Shown: positions 45,324-53,898 of the stretch, piece by piece
How the letters are laid out: every line of letters starts with the position of its first letter
How positions within the stretch are numbered: the stretch's first letter is position 1
Origin: Natrinema sp046097095
Lineage (GTDB): Archaea; Halobacteriota; Halobacteria; Halobacteriales; Natrialbaceae
Assembly (NCBI RefSeq): GCF_046097095.1
Contig: NZ_CP175698.1
Coordinates: forward strand, 2,790,001-2,854,000
Length of the DNA: 64,000 nt
Direction: 5' to 3'
The notes under the pieces: model-generated
Told to the model about the DNA's origin: nothing
Databases searched by the model: none
Seen by the model: only the letters and a program-made list of their open reading frames with translations
Translations under genes and position numbers: made by a program

Positions 45324-46307
45324 TTAGCGATTGACGCGCTGAATCCACGTCCCCGGTGCGTCCAGTTCGTCGTGACTGGGGAGATTCTCGGGTCTCTCCC
45401 AGACCAGACTCGCCGTCTCGAGGTCGGACACGGTGACGACGTGTTCGAAGAAGTTCTTGCCGCGCTGGTACTGGCGCTCCTTGAGGCCGAGGCCGAGCAG
45501 GCGACGGAAGAGCTTCTGGAGCGGCCCCCGTCCCTGCCGGCGCGCGTCGAGTTTGCGACGCAGGTCTTCGTACTCCTCGTCGAAGGCGTGGTCCATCAGC
45601 AGTTCGGCGTACCCCTCGACGACGGTCATCGCCGCGTCGAGGTCGCGAAATGCCTCACGATCGAACGAGCCCTCCGAGAGCCGTGCGATGCCGTCTTCCA
45701 TACGGGTCTCGAGGTGATCCGAGAGCCACGGCGCGGCCCCGAACTCGGCGGCGTGGGTCACCTCGTGGAAGGCGATCCAGCGGCGGAAGCGATCGGCGTC
45801 GACATCGAGCTTCGTGGCCGCGTTGAGGATGTTCGGCCGGACGAAATACAGGGCGTGGTCGTCCGCGGGCGTGTCGGCCAACAACAGGGGATCGTACTGG
45901 CCGAGAACGTTCCGTCCGAGGAAGGCGAGCAAGACGGTCATCGTTCCTGTGTTGATTGTCCGGGCGACGCCAGGGAACGCGCCGGTGTGGGTCTCGAGGG
46001 CGCTCATGACCCGCTCGAAGGTGGCGACGTTGGCGTCGATCCAGTGGTGGCGGTTCTGGATCTCGACGGTGTCGGGCACGTCGAACTCGACCCCCGAAAC
46101 GGTCCGCACGGCCGCTCTCGCGTCCCGAACGTCGCGGGCGTAGGCCTCGCTCTCGCCGCGCTCGAGGTCGAGCGGGCCGGGATCGGTCGCCGCCTTGGCA
46201 GCGTCGGCGGCCGACCGCCAGTCGATCGCCTCGTCACCGGACGCCCCGGCGACGGCCCGGGCGCTGCGATAGAGATTCACGGCACTCACTACGACGAGGG
46301 AGCGCAA
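45324..46307 (-). CDS. Zincin of the F420-biosynthesis-associated type (DUF2342-like)
   Basis: 327 residues. The zinc motif HEVTH is at about 181-185 in AFHEVTHAAEFG, within a mostly helical protein. This is the family annotated as zinc-dependent metalloprotease or coenzyme F420 biosynthesis-associated protein in haloarchaea and actinobacteria; enzymatic activity is unproven. PNILNAA and YAELLMDHAFDEEYEDLRRK are typical conserved stretches. No F420 biosynthesis genes are next to it, though an F420-type enzyme lies at 34 kb. Confidence 0.82.
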   Translation of the reverse strand: MRSLVVVSAVNLYRSARAVAGASGDEAIDWRSAADAAKAATDPGPLDLERGESEAYARDVRDARAAVRTVSGVEFDVPDTVEIQNRHHWIDANVATFERVMSALETHTGAFPGVARTINTGTMTVLLAFLGRNVLGQYDPLLLADTPADDHALYFVRPNILNAATKLDVDADRFRRWIAFHEVTHAAEFGAAPWLSDHLETRMEDGIARLSEGSFDREAFRDLDAAMTVVEGYAELLMDHAFDEEYEDLRRKLDARRQGRGPLQKLFRRLLGLGLKERQYQRGKNFFEHVVTVSDLETASLVWERPENLPSHDELDAPGTWIQRVNR

Positions 46308-46414
46308 AAGCGTTCGGCTCGGTTCCGTTCGGTGTGACGCGCCGACGCCGGCAGTCGATTACCGACGAGATGCGCGTTGAGGTCACCGTCGATCGGCGTC
46401 TACCGTGACGGCAA

Positions 46415-46720
46415 TCAGTTGACGATGACGTCGGGCTCTTCTTCGGCTTCGTACTCCGACTCTTCGTCGCCGCCACGGAACTTCTGGGCGGCGACGGCGA
46501 TGCCGACGAGAACGACGAGCGCAACGAGCGCGCCGATAGCGCTCTTGCCCTTGCCGCCGGAGTCGTCCTCGGTCTCTTCCGTCTCGAGCTCCGGTTCGGT
46601 CTCGCTCTCCGCCGTGGACGAGGTACCGCCGAACGGCAGTGCGTCGCTGAGCGATCCCAGGCCGAACCGTGCGTCGCCGTCGAAGCGCAACTCGATGAGG
46701 GTGAAGTTGGTGTCTCCCAT
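46415..46720 (-). CDS. Small acidic protein with one membrane helix
   Basis: 101 residues from ATG 46718-46720 (MGDTNFTLIELRF). A beta-like N-terminus, an acidic Glu/Thr-rich linker, a single helix (about 62-80, SAIGALVALVVLVGIAVAA) and an acidic tail DVIVN. Haloarchaeal family of unknown function. Confidence 0.7.
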   Translation of the reverse strand: MGDTNFTLIELRFDGDARFGLGSLSDALPFGGTSSTAESETEPELETEETEDDSGGKGKSAIGALVALVVLVGIAVAAQKFRGGDEESEYEAEEEPDVIVN

Positions 46721-47003
46721 AGGCGGACGGTCCACGAGAAGTCACTTAGCCGTTTGGTTAGGTCTCTGTTACTGACGGGTGTAACGACAGGTTACGGGAG
46801 TCCCGTCTCGCCGATTGAGGGAGGACTCGGTGCCGGCCGACGGTCATCGTGCAGGAGACGACCGAACGTGATACGCCGGGCTCGGCCGCCGCTCCGTCCG
46901 TTCGTGGTCTCCCTCGGAGGCGGACGGACGGCGATGACCCTTTCCGCACGCGATACAAGTTGGAATAGAAACATTCTTATTTTGACTGTGGAGTAACAAG
47001 AGT

Positions 47004-47177
47004 ATGGTTCTGGATAACCCGGCCATCCGATGGGGATACAGTATTGCCAGTGGAACCACCATCGCCGCGCTCGCCGTCTTCATGCTGGATGGAACGGCGC
47101 AACTGGTCGCCCTCGGGATCGCCGTCCTCGACATCGTCGTCACACCGCAGATTCTCAAACGCGCCGCCGATCAGTGA
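47004..47177 (+). CDS. 57-residue membrane protein
   Basis: ATG 47004 to TGA 47175-47177 encodes MVLDNPAIRWGYSIASGTT, then a hydrophobic helix, a short MLDGTAQ loop and a second helix ending VVTPQILKRAADQ. Two membrane segments with good GC3 bias. Similar very short proteins occur in haloarchaea. It is too short for usual gene-length cutoffs. A TATA-like TTCTTATTTTG lies about 30 nt upstream, supporting a leaderless start. Confidence 0.6.
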   Translation: MVLDNPAIRWGYSIASGTTIAALAVFMLDGTAQLVALGIAVLDIVVTPQILKRAADQ

Positions 47178-47306
47178 TCGGATCGACGACCGCCGAGCGT
47201 GTCTGTGTCTCCGACGGCGCTGTCACGGGCCGAATCGGGGTGCTATTATAGACTGAACTGGGTGTAGTTTCCGCCACGACCGGTTCGGCGGATTGCGGAC
47301 CGGTAC

Positions 47307-47314
47307 GATTAAGT
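47307..47314 (+). promoter_or_regulatory. TATA box of the lsm-L37e operon
   Basis: GATTAAGT centred about 27 nt before the lsm ATG (47338), the spacing for a leaderless transcript. Confidence 0.55.
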
Positions 47315-47337
47315 GTCCATCACCTGCGGTGTTTCGT

Positions 47338-47565
47338 ATGAGTGGACGACCGCTGGACGTCCTCGAGGCGTCACTCGGCGAACGCGTCACGGTACGACTC
47401 AAAAGTGGCGACGAATACGTCGGCGACCTCGCCGGCTACGATCAGCACATGAATCTGGTGCTCGAGGACGCGACGATCCCCGTCGAGGGCGGCGTCGAGG
47501 ACGAGACGCCGGTCGAAGACACAACCATTATACGCGGCGACAACGTCGTGTCGATCACTCCATGA
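47338..47565 (+). CDS. lsm: Sm-like (Lsm) RNA-binding protein
   Basis: 75 residues from ATG 47338. Sm1 motif: RVTVRLKSGDEYVGDLAGYD with HMNLVLEDA; Sm2 motif: TIIRGDNVVSI. Archaeal Lsm proteins form heptameric rings that bind U-rich RNA and act in small-RNA metabolism. A start at 47293 is excluded by the promoter and lack of homology upstream. It overlaps the L37e gene by four bases (ATGA), an arrangement conserved in archaea. Confidence 0.95.
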   Translation: MSGRPLDVLEASLGERVTVRLKSGDEYVGDLAGYDQHMNLVLEDATIPVEGGVEDETPVEDTTIIRGDNVVSITP

Positions 47566-47738
47566 CTGGTGCAGGAACCCCGAGCCAAGGAAAGAAGAAC
47601 AAGACGACCCACGTCAAGTGTCGTCGCTGCGGTGAGAAGTCCTACCACACGAAGAAAAAGCAGTGTTCGTCGTGTGGCTTCGGCAAATCCGCCAAGCGCC
47701 GCGACTACGAGTGGCAGTCGAAGACTGGCGACAACTGA
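47562..47738 (+). CDS. rpl37e: 50S ribosomal protein L37e
   Basis: 58 residues from ATG 47562. Small, very basic zinc ribbon: CRRCGEKSYHTKKKQCSSCG gives the four zinc cysteines, with a basic tail KSAKRRDYEWQ. Structural protein of the large subunit bound to 23S rRNA. Translationally coupled to lsm. Confidence 0.97.
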   Translation: MTGAGTPSQGKKNKTTHVKCRRCGEKSYHTKKKQCSSCGFGKSAKRRDYEWQSKTGDN

Positions 47739-47841
47739 TCTCTCCGTTTCTCTCGTTCGTTCTCGTCTTCACGCACGTCCCAGCGGCGACGCCGGATGCG
47801 CCGATGAACAGCCCTTAGTTCGCCGCCGCGAAGGATCGTCT

Positions 47842-49032
47842 ATGGAGACGACAGACGCGTTCGCCGGGCTCGAGTGTGTCGACTGCGGAGCCGCCGTCGG
47901 CGCCGCCGAGTCCCATCGGTGTCCGGACTGCGGCGGGTCGCTCGACCCGACCTACGACTACGGCGCGATCGAGATCGATCACGAGACGCTCGCCGACCGA
48001 CCGTTCGACTCGCAGTGGCGCTACGCCGAACTGCTCCCGTTTCCGCGCGAGTCGGCGGTGACGACCGCGGAGGGCGCGACGCCGCTGGTCGACTGTCCCG
48101 ACCTGGCCGACGAACTCGGCGTCGAGCGCGTTCTCATCAAGGACGACGGCCGGAATCCGACCGGCTCGAGCACGGATCGCGGCGCGTCGGTGGCCGTCAC
48201 GGCCGCTGCCGAGCACGGCGCGAGCGACGTCGCCCTCCCCTCGACGGGCAACGGCGGCCAGGCCGCCGCGGCTTACGCGGCTCGCGCGGGGCTGGGCGCG
48301 CACGCGTATCTCCCCTCGCGTTCCGGCTTCACGAACAAGGCCATGGTCAACGTCCACGGCGGCGACATGAACGTGGTCGGCGGCCGCTTCGGCGACGCCG
48401 TCGGGGCCTTCGCGGAGGGCAGAGACGAGCACGATGACTGGTACTCGCTCCGGTCGTTCGACACACCATACCGCCACGAGGGCGCGAAGACGCTGTTTTA
48501 CGAGATCGCCGAGCAACTCGAGTGGAGCGTCCCCGACGCGATCTGCTATCCGACGGGAGACGGCGTCGGACTCGTCGGCCTCGCGAAGGCCGCGACCGAG
48601 GTTCGGAAGCTGGGCCTGACCGACGACCTGCCCGCCCTCTATGCCGCACAAGCCTCGGGCTGTGCGCCGATCGTCGAGGCGCTCGACGAGGGTCGCGACG
48701 AACACGAACCGGTCGAGCACCCCGACACGATCTGTGGCGAACTCGAGGTGCCAGCCCCCGCGGGGAGCCAGCGCGTGCTTGAGGCGATCCGCGAGACCGA
48801 CGGCGGCGGCGTCGCGACGGACGACCCTGACATCCTCGAGGCCGCTGTGCGGGTGGCCCAGTCGACGGGCCTCGAGTTGATTCCCAGCGCCGCGGCGGCG
48901 GCCAGCGGCGCGTGGGAGCTCGCCGAACGCGGTGAATTCGACGGTGACGAGACGGTCGTCATCGTCAACACGGGCTCGGGCAACAAGGAGGCCGACGTGT
49001 TGCGCAGCCACCTGATGGGGCAGGGCGTCTGA
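47842..49032 (+). CDS. Threonine synthase-like protein lacking the PLP lysine
   Basis: 396 residues from ATG 47842. An N-terminal zinc ribbon (C12, C15, C27, C30) precedes a type II PLP fold. The active-site loop normally reads NPTGSFKDRG; here it is NPTGSSTDRG, with Thr111 (codon ACG at 48172-48174) at the Schiff-base lysine position. The phosphate loop STGNGGQAAAAY, the downstream PTGDGVGL loop and the C-terminal NTGSGNKE are kept. Threonine synthase makes L-threonine from O-phosphohomoserine, but without the lysine normal PLP chemistry is not expected. It may be a regulatory or inactivated paralogue or use other chemistry. Neighbours (L37e, GGGP synthase) give no pathway hint. Confidence 0.85.
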   Translation: METTDAFAGLECVDCGAAVGAAESHRCPDCGGSLDPTYDYGAIEIDHETLADRPFDSQWRYAELLPFPRESAVTTAEGATPLVDCPDLADELGVERVLIKDDGRNPTGSSTDRGASVAVTAAAEHGASDVALPSTGNGGQAAAAYAARAGLGAHAYLPSRSGFTNKAMVNVHGGDMNVVGGRFGDAVGAFAEGRDEHDDWYSLRSFDTPYRHEGAKTLFYEIAEQLEWSVPDAICYPTGDGVGLVGLAKAATEVRKLGLTDDLPALYAAQASGCAPIVEALDEGRDEHEPVEHPDTICGELEVPAPAGSQRVLEAIRETDGGGVATDDPDILEAAVRVAQSTGLELIPSAAAAASGAWELAERGEFDGDETVVIVNTGSGNKEADVLRSHLMGQGV

Positions 49033-49172
49033 GCCGCCGTCGAGTTTGCCAGTCGGTGGTATCCCCCAGTATACCGGGCGAAACCGCTAGCCGGAGCCCG
49101 GTCCGCCGGGCCGACCGTCTCGATTTACCGACAAAGTCTTGACTGCGAGACGAGTAGACGAAACGAGTACCA

Positions 49173-49346
49173 ATGTGTGAACATTCACCAGAGTGTTCGA
49201 ACGGGGCCACATGCGAGCTCGTCCTCGAGAACGGGCAGACCGGGCTCGAGACCGCCGAGTACTACTGCAAGGCCCACCTCGTCCTGCGGATCTGGGAACT
49301 CGAGGAAGACAGTTCGATGCGAGCCGTCAGCGCCGAACGGCTATAG
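49173..49346 (+). CDS. 57-residue Cys/His-rich protein
   Basis: ATG 49173 to TAG 49344-49346. C2, H4, C8, C14, C32 and H35 could ligate one zinc ion, and the middle (TAEYYCKAHLVLRIWELEED) forms a helix. GC3 bias is good. It is below common length cutoffs. Function unknown; small zinc-finger proteins are abundant and often regulatory in haloarchaea. Confidence 0.6.
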   Translation: MCEHSPECSNGATCELVLENGQTGLETAEYYCKAHLVLRIWELEEDSSMRAVSAERL

Positions 49347-49493
49347 TCTGGGTTCGACGGCATCGGCCGCGGCTGGCCCGCCGTGTCGGCCTCGAGTGTG
49401 CCTCCGAGTTGGTTCTAGATTGGGTCGACCGTGGGACCCTCGAAACGGGGGCGTTCCGTAGCGTTTTTGCTGGTTGTCGGGAAACGACGCGGT

Positions 49494-50195
49494 ATGACTA
49501 CCCCTTGGGACGACTGGAACCATATTCTCAAACTCGATCCGGACAAGGAACTTCCGGACGGTGTGACCTACGAAGATCTCTGTGCGACCGGCACCGACGC
49601 GATCGAAGTCGGTGGCACGATGGGCATCACTCGGGAGAACATGAGCGACGTTATCGACGCCTGCGCCGAGCACGACGTCGCCCTCTACCAAGAGCCCTCG
49701 AACCCCGAGGTCGTCCTCGAGGACGACGTACTCGACGGCTATCTCATTCCGACCGTGTTCAATGCCGGCTCGCCGTTTTGGATCACCGAGGCCCACAAGG
49801 AGTGGGTGCGACTCGAGGGCGAACTCGACTGGGCGCGGACGACGACCGAGGCCTACATCGTCATGAACCCGGAAGCCGACGTCGCGGAACTGACCGAGGC
49901 GAACTGCGATCTCGACGCCGACGACGTGGCGGCCTACGCGACGGTCGCCGAGCACATGTTTGGCCAAGAGATCGTCTACGTCGAATACTCCGGTACCCTC
50001 GGCGACGAAGGCGTCGTCGAAGCGGCCGCAAACGCCCTCGACGACTCGACGCTGTTCTACGGCGGCGGCATCCACGGCTACGATTCCGCGTACGCGATGG
50101 CGCAGTACGCCGACGTCATCGTCGTCGGCGACCTCGCCCACGACGAGGGAATCGAAGCGGTCCGCGAGACCGTCGAGGCGGCCAACGACGCGTAG
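49494..50195 (+). CDS. Geranylgeranylglyceryl phosphate synthase
   Basis: 233 residues from ATG 49494 (MTTPWDDWNH). TIM barrel that joins sn-glycerol-1-phosphate to geranylgeranyl diphosphate, the first committed step of archaeal ether lipids. It opens HILKLDPDKE, followed by GTDAIEVGGTMG and a C-terminal phosphate site LFYGGGIHGYDSA and VVVGDLAHD. Short haloarchaeal form of the GGGPS/PcrB family. Confidence 0.93.
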   Translation: MTTPWDDWNHILKLDPDKELPDGVTYEDLCATGTDAIEVGGTMGITRENMSDVIDACAEHDVALYQEPSNPEVVLEDDVLDGYLIPTVFNAGSPFWITEAHKEWVRLEGELDWARTTTEAYIVMNPEADVAELTEANCDLDADDVAAYATVAEHMFGQEIVYVEYSGTLGDEGVVEAAANALDDSTLFYGGGIHGYDSAYAMAQYADVIVVGDLAHDEGIEAVRETVEAANDA

Positions 50196-50287
50196 CCGCC
50201 GGACGCGACCGACTGCGACGCGGACGTGCGCAGTTGATCGAAACGCAACTGGTCGAGTGAATCGACGATCGCCGCGAGCGGTGCCCG

Positions 50288-51070
50288 TTACTCGAGGACG
50301 AGATCGCACAGCCGCGGGAGGACGTCGGTCACGTCTTCCCGGAGCACCGCGTCGGCGGTGTCGTCGTGCGGCGTCGACTCGAGGTTGACGATGCCGACCG
50401 TCGCGCCGGTCGACGCGGCCAACCGCGGGAGCGAGGCGGCGGGTTCGACAACGAGCGAGGAGCCGATCGCGAGAAAGGCGTCGCTCTCGCGTGCGAGCGA
50501 CCGGGCACGCTGAATGACCGCACCCGGAAGCTGTTCGCCGAAGAGGACGATGTCCGGTTTGAAGATGCCACCGCAGTCGCAGGTCGGCGGGAGTTCGCCG
50601 TCTGCGGCGCGTTCGAATACCGGATCGCCGTCTCGGCGCTTGCCACAGTCCGTACAGCGAACCCGCTGGGAGTTGCCGTGAAGCTCGAGGATCGTCGTCT
50701 CGTCCTCAGCGGTCGCTCCCTCCTCGCAGACCGAATCGGCCGCCTCGCCGTGTAGTCCATCGGTATTCTGGGTGAGGATCGCCTCGAGACTCCCCGCGTT
50801 CCCCATCGCGGCCAGCGCCTCGTGGGCTGCGTTGGGTTCGTACTCGCCGTCGAACAGCTCCCGCTGTAAGTCGACGCGGTCGGCCCAGAATCCGGCAGGG
50901 TCGCGCTGAAACCGGCCGTAGGCGAACTGTCCCTCGTCGAACCGCTCCCAGACGCCGTCGTCGCCGCGGAAGGTCGGCACGCCGGACGGTGACGAGAGTC
51001 CCGCGCCGGTGAAGGCGACGACCGTCTCTGCACGCTGTACGTCGTCAGCGAGTCGCTCGAGGTCGTCCAT
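50288..51070 (-). CDS. Sir2-family NAD-dependent deacylase
   Basis: 260 residues. GAGLSSPSGVPTFRG (NAD loop), LTQNTDGLH and LHGNSQRVRC with the catalytic His; zinc ribbon with C in CTDC and CDC (four Cys); C-terminal GSSLVVEPAASL and GIVNLEST. Removes acyl groups from lysines using NAD+; in archaea chromatin proteins are candidate targets. Divergent from aspS, with its ATG at 51068-51070. Confidence 0.93.
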   Translation of the reverse strand: MDDLERLADDVQRAETVVAFTGAGLSSPSGVPTFRGDDGVWERFDEGQFAYGRFQRDPAGFWADRVDLQRELFDGEYEPNAAHEALAAMGNAGSLEAILTQNTDGLHGEAADSVCEEGATAEDETTILELHGNSQRVRCTDCGKRRDGDPVFERAADGELPPTCDCGGIFKPDIVLFGEQLPGAVIQRARSLARESDAFLAIGSSLVVEPAASLPRLAASTGATVGIVNLESTPHDDTADAVLREDVTDVLPRLCDLVLE

Positions 51071-51126
51071 ATCACCCTAGTCGCGCCCGCTCGGCAAAAC
51101 GATTATTCTCGGTGCGAACGACTGTG

Positions 51127-51134
51127 CTTAAGTT
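51127..51134 (+). promoter_or_regulatory. TATA box of aspS
   Basis: CTTAAGTT centred about 27 nt before ATG 51157, which selects that codon over in-frame starts further upstream (51112). Confidence 0.5.
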
Positions 51135-51156
51135 CCGCCTGCGTGAATCGGGAGGT

Positions 51157-52461
51157 ATGCAGGACAGAACCTACACTGCCGACGCCGAGCCGGGCGACGA
51201 CGCGACCGTCGCCGGCTGGGTCCACGAGATCCGCGATCTCGGGGGCATCGCATTTCTGATTCTCCGGGACACCACGGGCAAGATCCAGATCAAATTCGAG
51301 AAAGACGAGATGGACGACGATCTAGTCGAGACGGGACTCGGCGTCTCCCGCGAGAGCGTCGTCAAAGTCTCCGGTGCGGTCGAGGAGGAACCTCGCGCGC
51401 CGACGGGCGTCGAGATCACGCCCGACTCCGTCGACGTCATCGCCCCCGCCGACCCCGAACTGCCGCTCGATCCGTCGGGGAAGGTCGACGCCGACCTCTC
51501 GACGCGGCTGGACAACCGCACGCTCGACCTGCGCAAACCGGACGTGCAGTCCGTCTTTGAGATCCGCTCGGAGATCCTGCGAGCGGTCCGCGAGCAGTTC
51601 CGCGAGTTCCGCTGTACGGAGATCAACACGCCGAAGATCGTCGCCACGGGTACCGAAGGCGGCACCGAGCTCTTCCCGATCACCTACTTCGGCGAGGAGG
51701 CCTTCATGAACCAGTCGCCACAGCTGTTCAAGCAGCTCATCGCCGGCTCGAACGTCGAGCGCGTCTTCGAGATCGGCCCGATCTTCCGCGCCGAGGAACA
51801 CAACACGCCGCGGCACCTGAACGAGGCGACTTCGATCGACTTCGAGGGTGCGTTCTGTGATCAAAACGACGCCATGGACGTCGTCGAGGGCGTCGTGAAA
51901 GCTGCCTACGAGGCCGTCGCCGAGAACTGTAGCGAGGAACTCGAGGCACTGGGTCTCGAAGAGGAGTTTGCCGCGCCGGCGGAGGAGTTCCCGCGTATCA
52001 GCTACGGGGACGCTATCGAGCGCATCAACGCGACGGGCGAACTCGACGAGCAACTGGTCTGGGGTGACGACCTCTCGACACCGGCCGAGGAGGCGCTCGG
52101 GCAGGACGTCGGCGGTCACTACTTCATCACCGACTGGCCCAGCGAGATCAAGCCCTTCTACATCAAGGACCGCGACGACGACCCCGAGCTGTCGACCGGC
52201 TTCGACCTGATGCACCCGCGGATGGAACTGGTTTCGGGCGGCCAGCGCGAACACCGCCACGAGAAGCTCATCGAGGGCTTCGAACAGCAGGGACTCGATC
52301 CCGACCAGTTCGAGTACTACACGAAGATGTTCAAATACGGCATGCCGCCCCACGCCGGCTTCGGCCTCGGCGGCGAGCGCCTCATCATGACGATCCTCGG
52401 ACTGGACAACATCCGGGAGGCCGTTCTCTTCCCGAGAGATCGTCAGCGTCTGTCGCCGTAG
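51157..52461 (+). CDS. aspS: Aspartyl-tRNA synthetase, archaeal type
   Basis: 434 residues from ATG 51157 (MQDRTYTAD). N-terminal OB domain binds the anticodon (VAGWVHEIRDLGGIAFLILR). The class II core has motif 2 in FEIGPIFRAEEHNTPRHLNE and motif 3 in GFGLGGERLIMTILGL. Length and the absence of the bacterial insertion domain fit the archaeal type. Many such enzymes also charge tRNA-Asn. A GGAGGT sits one base before the ATG, too close for a normal ribosome site. Its stop codon lies in the loop of a hairpin repeat. Confidence 0.96.
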   Translation: MQDRTYTADAEPGDDATVAGWVHEIRDLGGIAFLILRDTTGKIQIKFEKDEMDDDLVETGLGVSRESVVKVSGAVEEEPRAPTGVEITPDSVDVIAPADPELPLDPSGKVDADLSTRLDNRTLDLRKPDVQSVFEIRSEILRAVREQFREFRCTEINTPKIVATGTEGGTELFPITYFGEEAFMNQSPQLFKQLIAGSNVERVFEIGPIFRAEEHNTPRHLNEATSIDFEGAFCDQNDAMDVVEGVVKAAYEAVAENCSEELEALGLEEEFAAPAEEFPRISYGDAIERINATGELDEQLVWGDDLSTPAEEALGQDVGGHYFITDWPSEIKPFYIKDRDDDPELSTGFDLMHPRMELVSGGQREHRHEKLIEGFEQQGLDPDQFEYYTKMFKYGMPPHAGFGLGGERLIMTILGLDNIREAVLFPRDRQRLSP

Positions 52462-52470
52462 GCGACAGAC
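52448..52470. repeat. Hairpin repeat, copy 1, over the aspS stop
   Basis: 10-bp stem GTCTGTCGCC (52448-52457) and GGCGACAGAC (52461-52470) with loop GTA. The last aspS codons and stop lie inside it. A variant copy follows 162 nt later. Confidence 0.75.
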
Positions 52471-52609
52471 CTGAGAGCCAGCGAGACGACCAAAGGGAGT
52501 CTCGCAGGACCGGCAGCGGCTGAGCCCATAGGGCTGGCCGCGGCCAGTCGAGCGGGAGTTCGTTGGACGATCGGTGGAAGTCAAACGGTATTCCCGCGAG
52601 ATCGCCAGC

Positions 52610-52632
52610 GGTTGTCGCCGTAGGCGACAACC
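52610..52632. repeat. Hairpin repeat, copy 2
   Basis: 10-bp stem GGTTGTCGCC (52610-52619) and GGCGACAACC (52623-52632), loop GTA. It differs from copy 1 only by paired changes that keep the stem. Sequence around both (CCCG-GAGATCG-CAGCG before, similar bases after) is also shared, so the unit is a tandem-like repeat of about 160 nt in the 273-nt gap between aspS and the lipase gene. Confidence 0.75.
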
Positions 52633-52734
52633 CCGAAAACTGGTAGGACGAACGGGACCTCGCCACGAAGTACCGTCGGACGCTGATCCCGGTTTCGTCG
52701 TTCTCGTCGACTCGCGACACGTGCAACCGAACTA

Positions 52735-53613
52735 TCAGCTCCACCAGCTCCCGTCGTCGCTACCGTCGTCACCCCCGTTCGTGTCACCACAGCTCCCGTC
52801 GTTGATCGCCGCGGCGAGGTCTGCACCGACCGTGGCGTCGCCGAGGTACGAGAGGTGGCTCCCGACGCTGCCCGTGACATCAATGTCGGTGTAGTTCGGC
52901 GCAGGATTGCAGCCGGCCCCTTCGGTGCCGAGGGCAGTGTCGCCGAGGCCGCCGTAGGCCGAGCCGACCGTCGAGTCGTTCTGGGAGTGGTAGTTGCGCA
53001 CCTCGCAGGCGTTGCTGAGACCGGCGTTCCACGGGTCGCCACAGATCTCGGAGCCGTCGGCCGCCGTCCCGAGACCGGCGACGGTCTCGAGTTCGTAGCC
53101 GCTTGCAAGCTTGGCCGAGGTCCAGTAGACACAGCGGCCGCCCAGCGAGTGTCCCACGAGGTGGATACGCCCGCCGCCTGCGTCGGAGAAGTCCTCGGCG
53201 AGGCCGGCAACGACCTCGCCGACGTCCTCGGTGTCTCGTTCGGCACCGAAGTAATTGATAGTGGTCGCGGGCCACTCGATCGCGACGGTCCGGGCCGGCG
53301 AATAGCCGCCGGATTCGAGCGAACGTAGCACGTCAGCGGCCTGGCTCGAGACGGAGGAGTCGCCGAACCACCCGTGGATGAAGACGAGCAGTTCGTCGGT
53401 GACCGGGAGGCTCCCGTCGGCGCTCCAACCGAATAGGCCATCATCGACGGTGATAATGTCGGGACCGCCGATCTGAGCGGACGCCGAGTTCGACGCGGCG
53501 GCCAGTCCCGCACCGCCGACGATCGCCGTCCCGGTCGCTTTCACGAGGCTTCGTCGGTCGATCGTCGATTCGTCCGTCGTCGGTTCGTTGCCGTGGGTGT
53601 CGTTATCTGTCAT
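52735..53613 (-). CDS. Tat-exported lipase-like alpha/beta hydrolase
   Basis: 292 residues. A twin-arginine signal DRRSLVKA (about 19-26) with a following hydrophobic stretch indicates export folded, as usual in haloarchaea. The domain has HGWFG (oxyanion), the lipase elbow GHSLGGR, and four Cys (CGDPW ... ACEV, GCNP, SCGD) that may form disulfides. The tail is Asp/Gly-rich (GGDDGSDDGSWW). It resembles secreted triacylglycerol lipase or hydrolase proteins; substrate untested. Confidence 0.85.
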   Translation of the reverse strand: MTDNDTHGNEPTTDESTIDRRSLVKATGTAIVGGAGLAAASNSASAQIGGPDIITVDDGLFGWSADGSLPVTDELLVFIHGWFGDSSVSSQAADVLRSLESGGYSPARTVAIEWPATTINYFGAERDTEDVGEVVAGLAEDFSDAGGGRIHLVGHSLGGRCVYWTSAKLASGYELETVAGLGTAADGSEICGDPWNAGLSNACEVRNYHSQNDSTVGSAYGGLGDTALGTEGAGCNPAPNYTDIDVTGSVGSHLSYLGDATVGADLAAAINDGSCGDTNGGDDGSDDGSWWS

Positions 53614-53898
53614 CGACGTACTACGAGATCACGCAGCCGAGATTGGGTGTTCTTTCTCTATACTGAGCGTATTTATGGGACGATGGGTACGGAACCAACG
53701 TGGACGCTGGACAACGTGGACGCATGATATCCGTTCGGACGTTGCCCGAGCGATCGAGCGCCACACCGAGCTCGTGATCGGCGTCGGTAAGCGAGACGGC
53801 ACACGTCGGTCACGCGGTGCCTCACGTTCGCTGTCGGCCAAGCGAACCGGGATGAGAACCTTCAACGTTATACCGTTCGGGCCGAAAGCGACGGCGTA

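Noticed and set aside
51151..51156. GGAGGT as a Shine-Dalgarno site for aspS
   Set aside because: It is immediately next to the ATG, too close for ribosome binding, and the TATA spacing indicates a leaderless transcript.
53588..53898. Open plus-strand frame between the lipase and pantoate kinase genes
   Set aside because: Sequence is Arg/Ser-rich with no motif and overlaps the divergent promoters; pantoate kinase has its own clear start at 53899.
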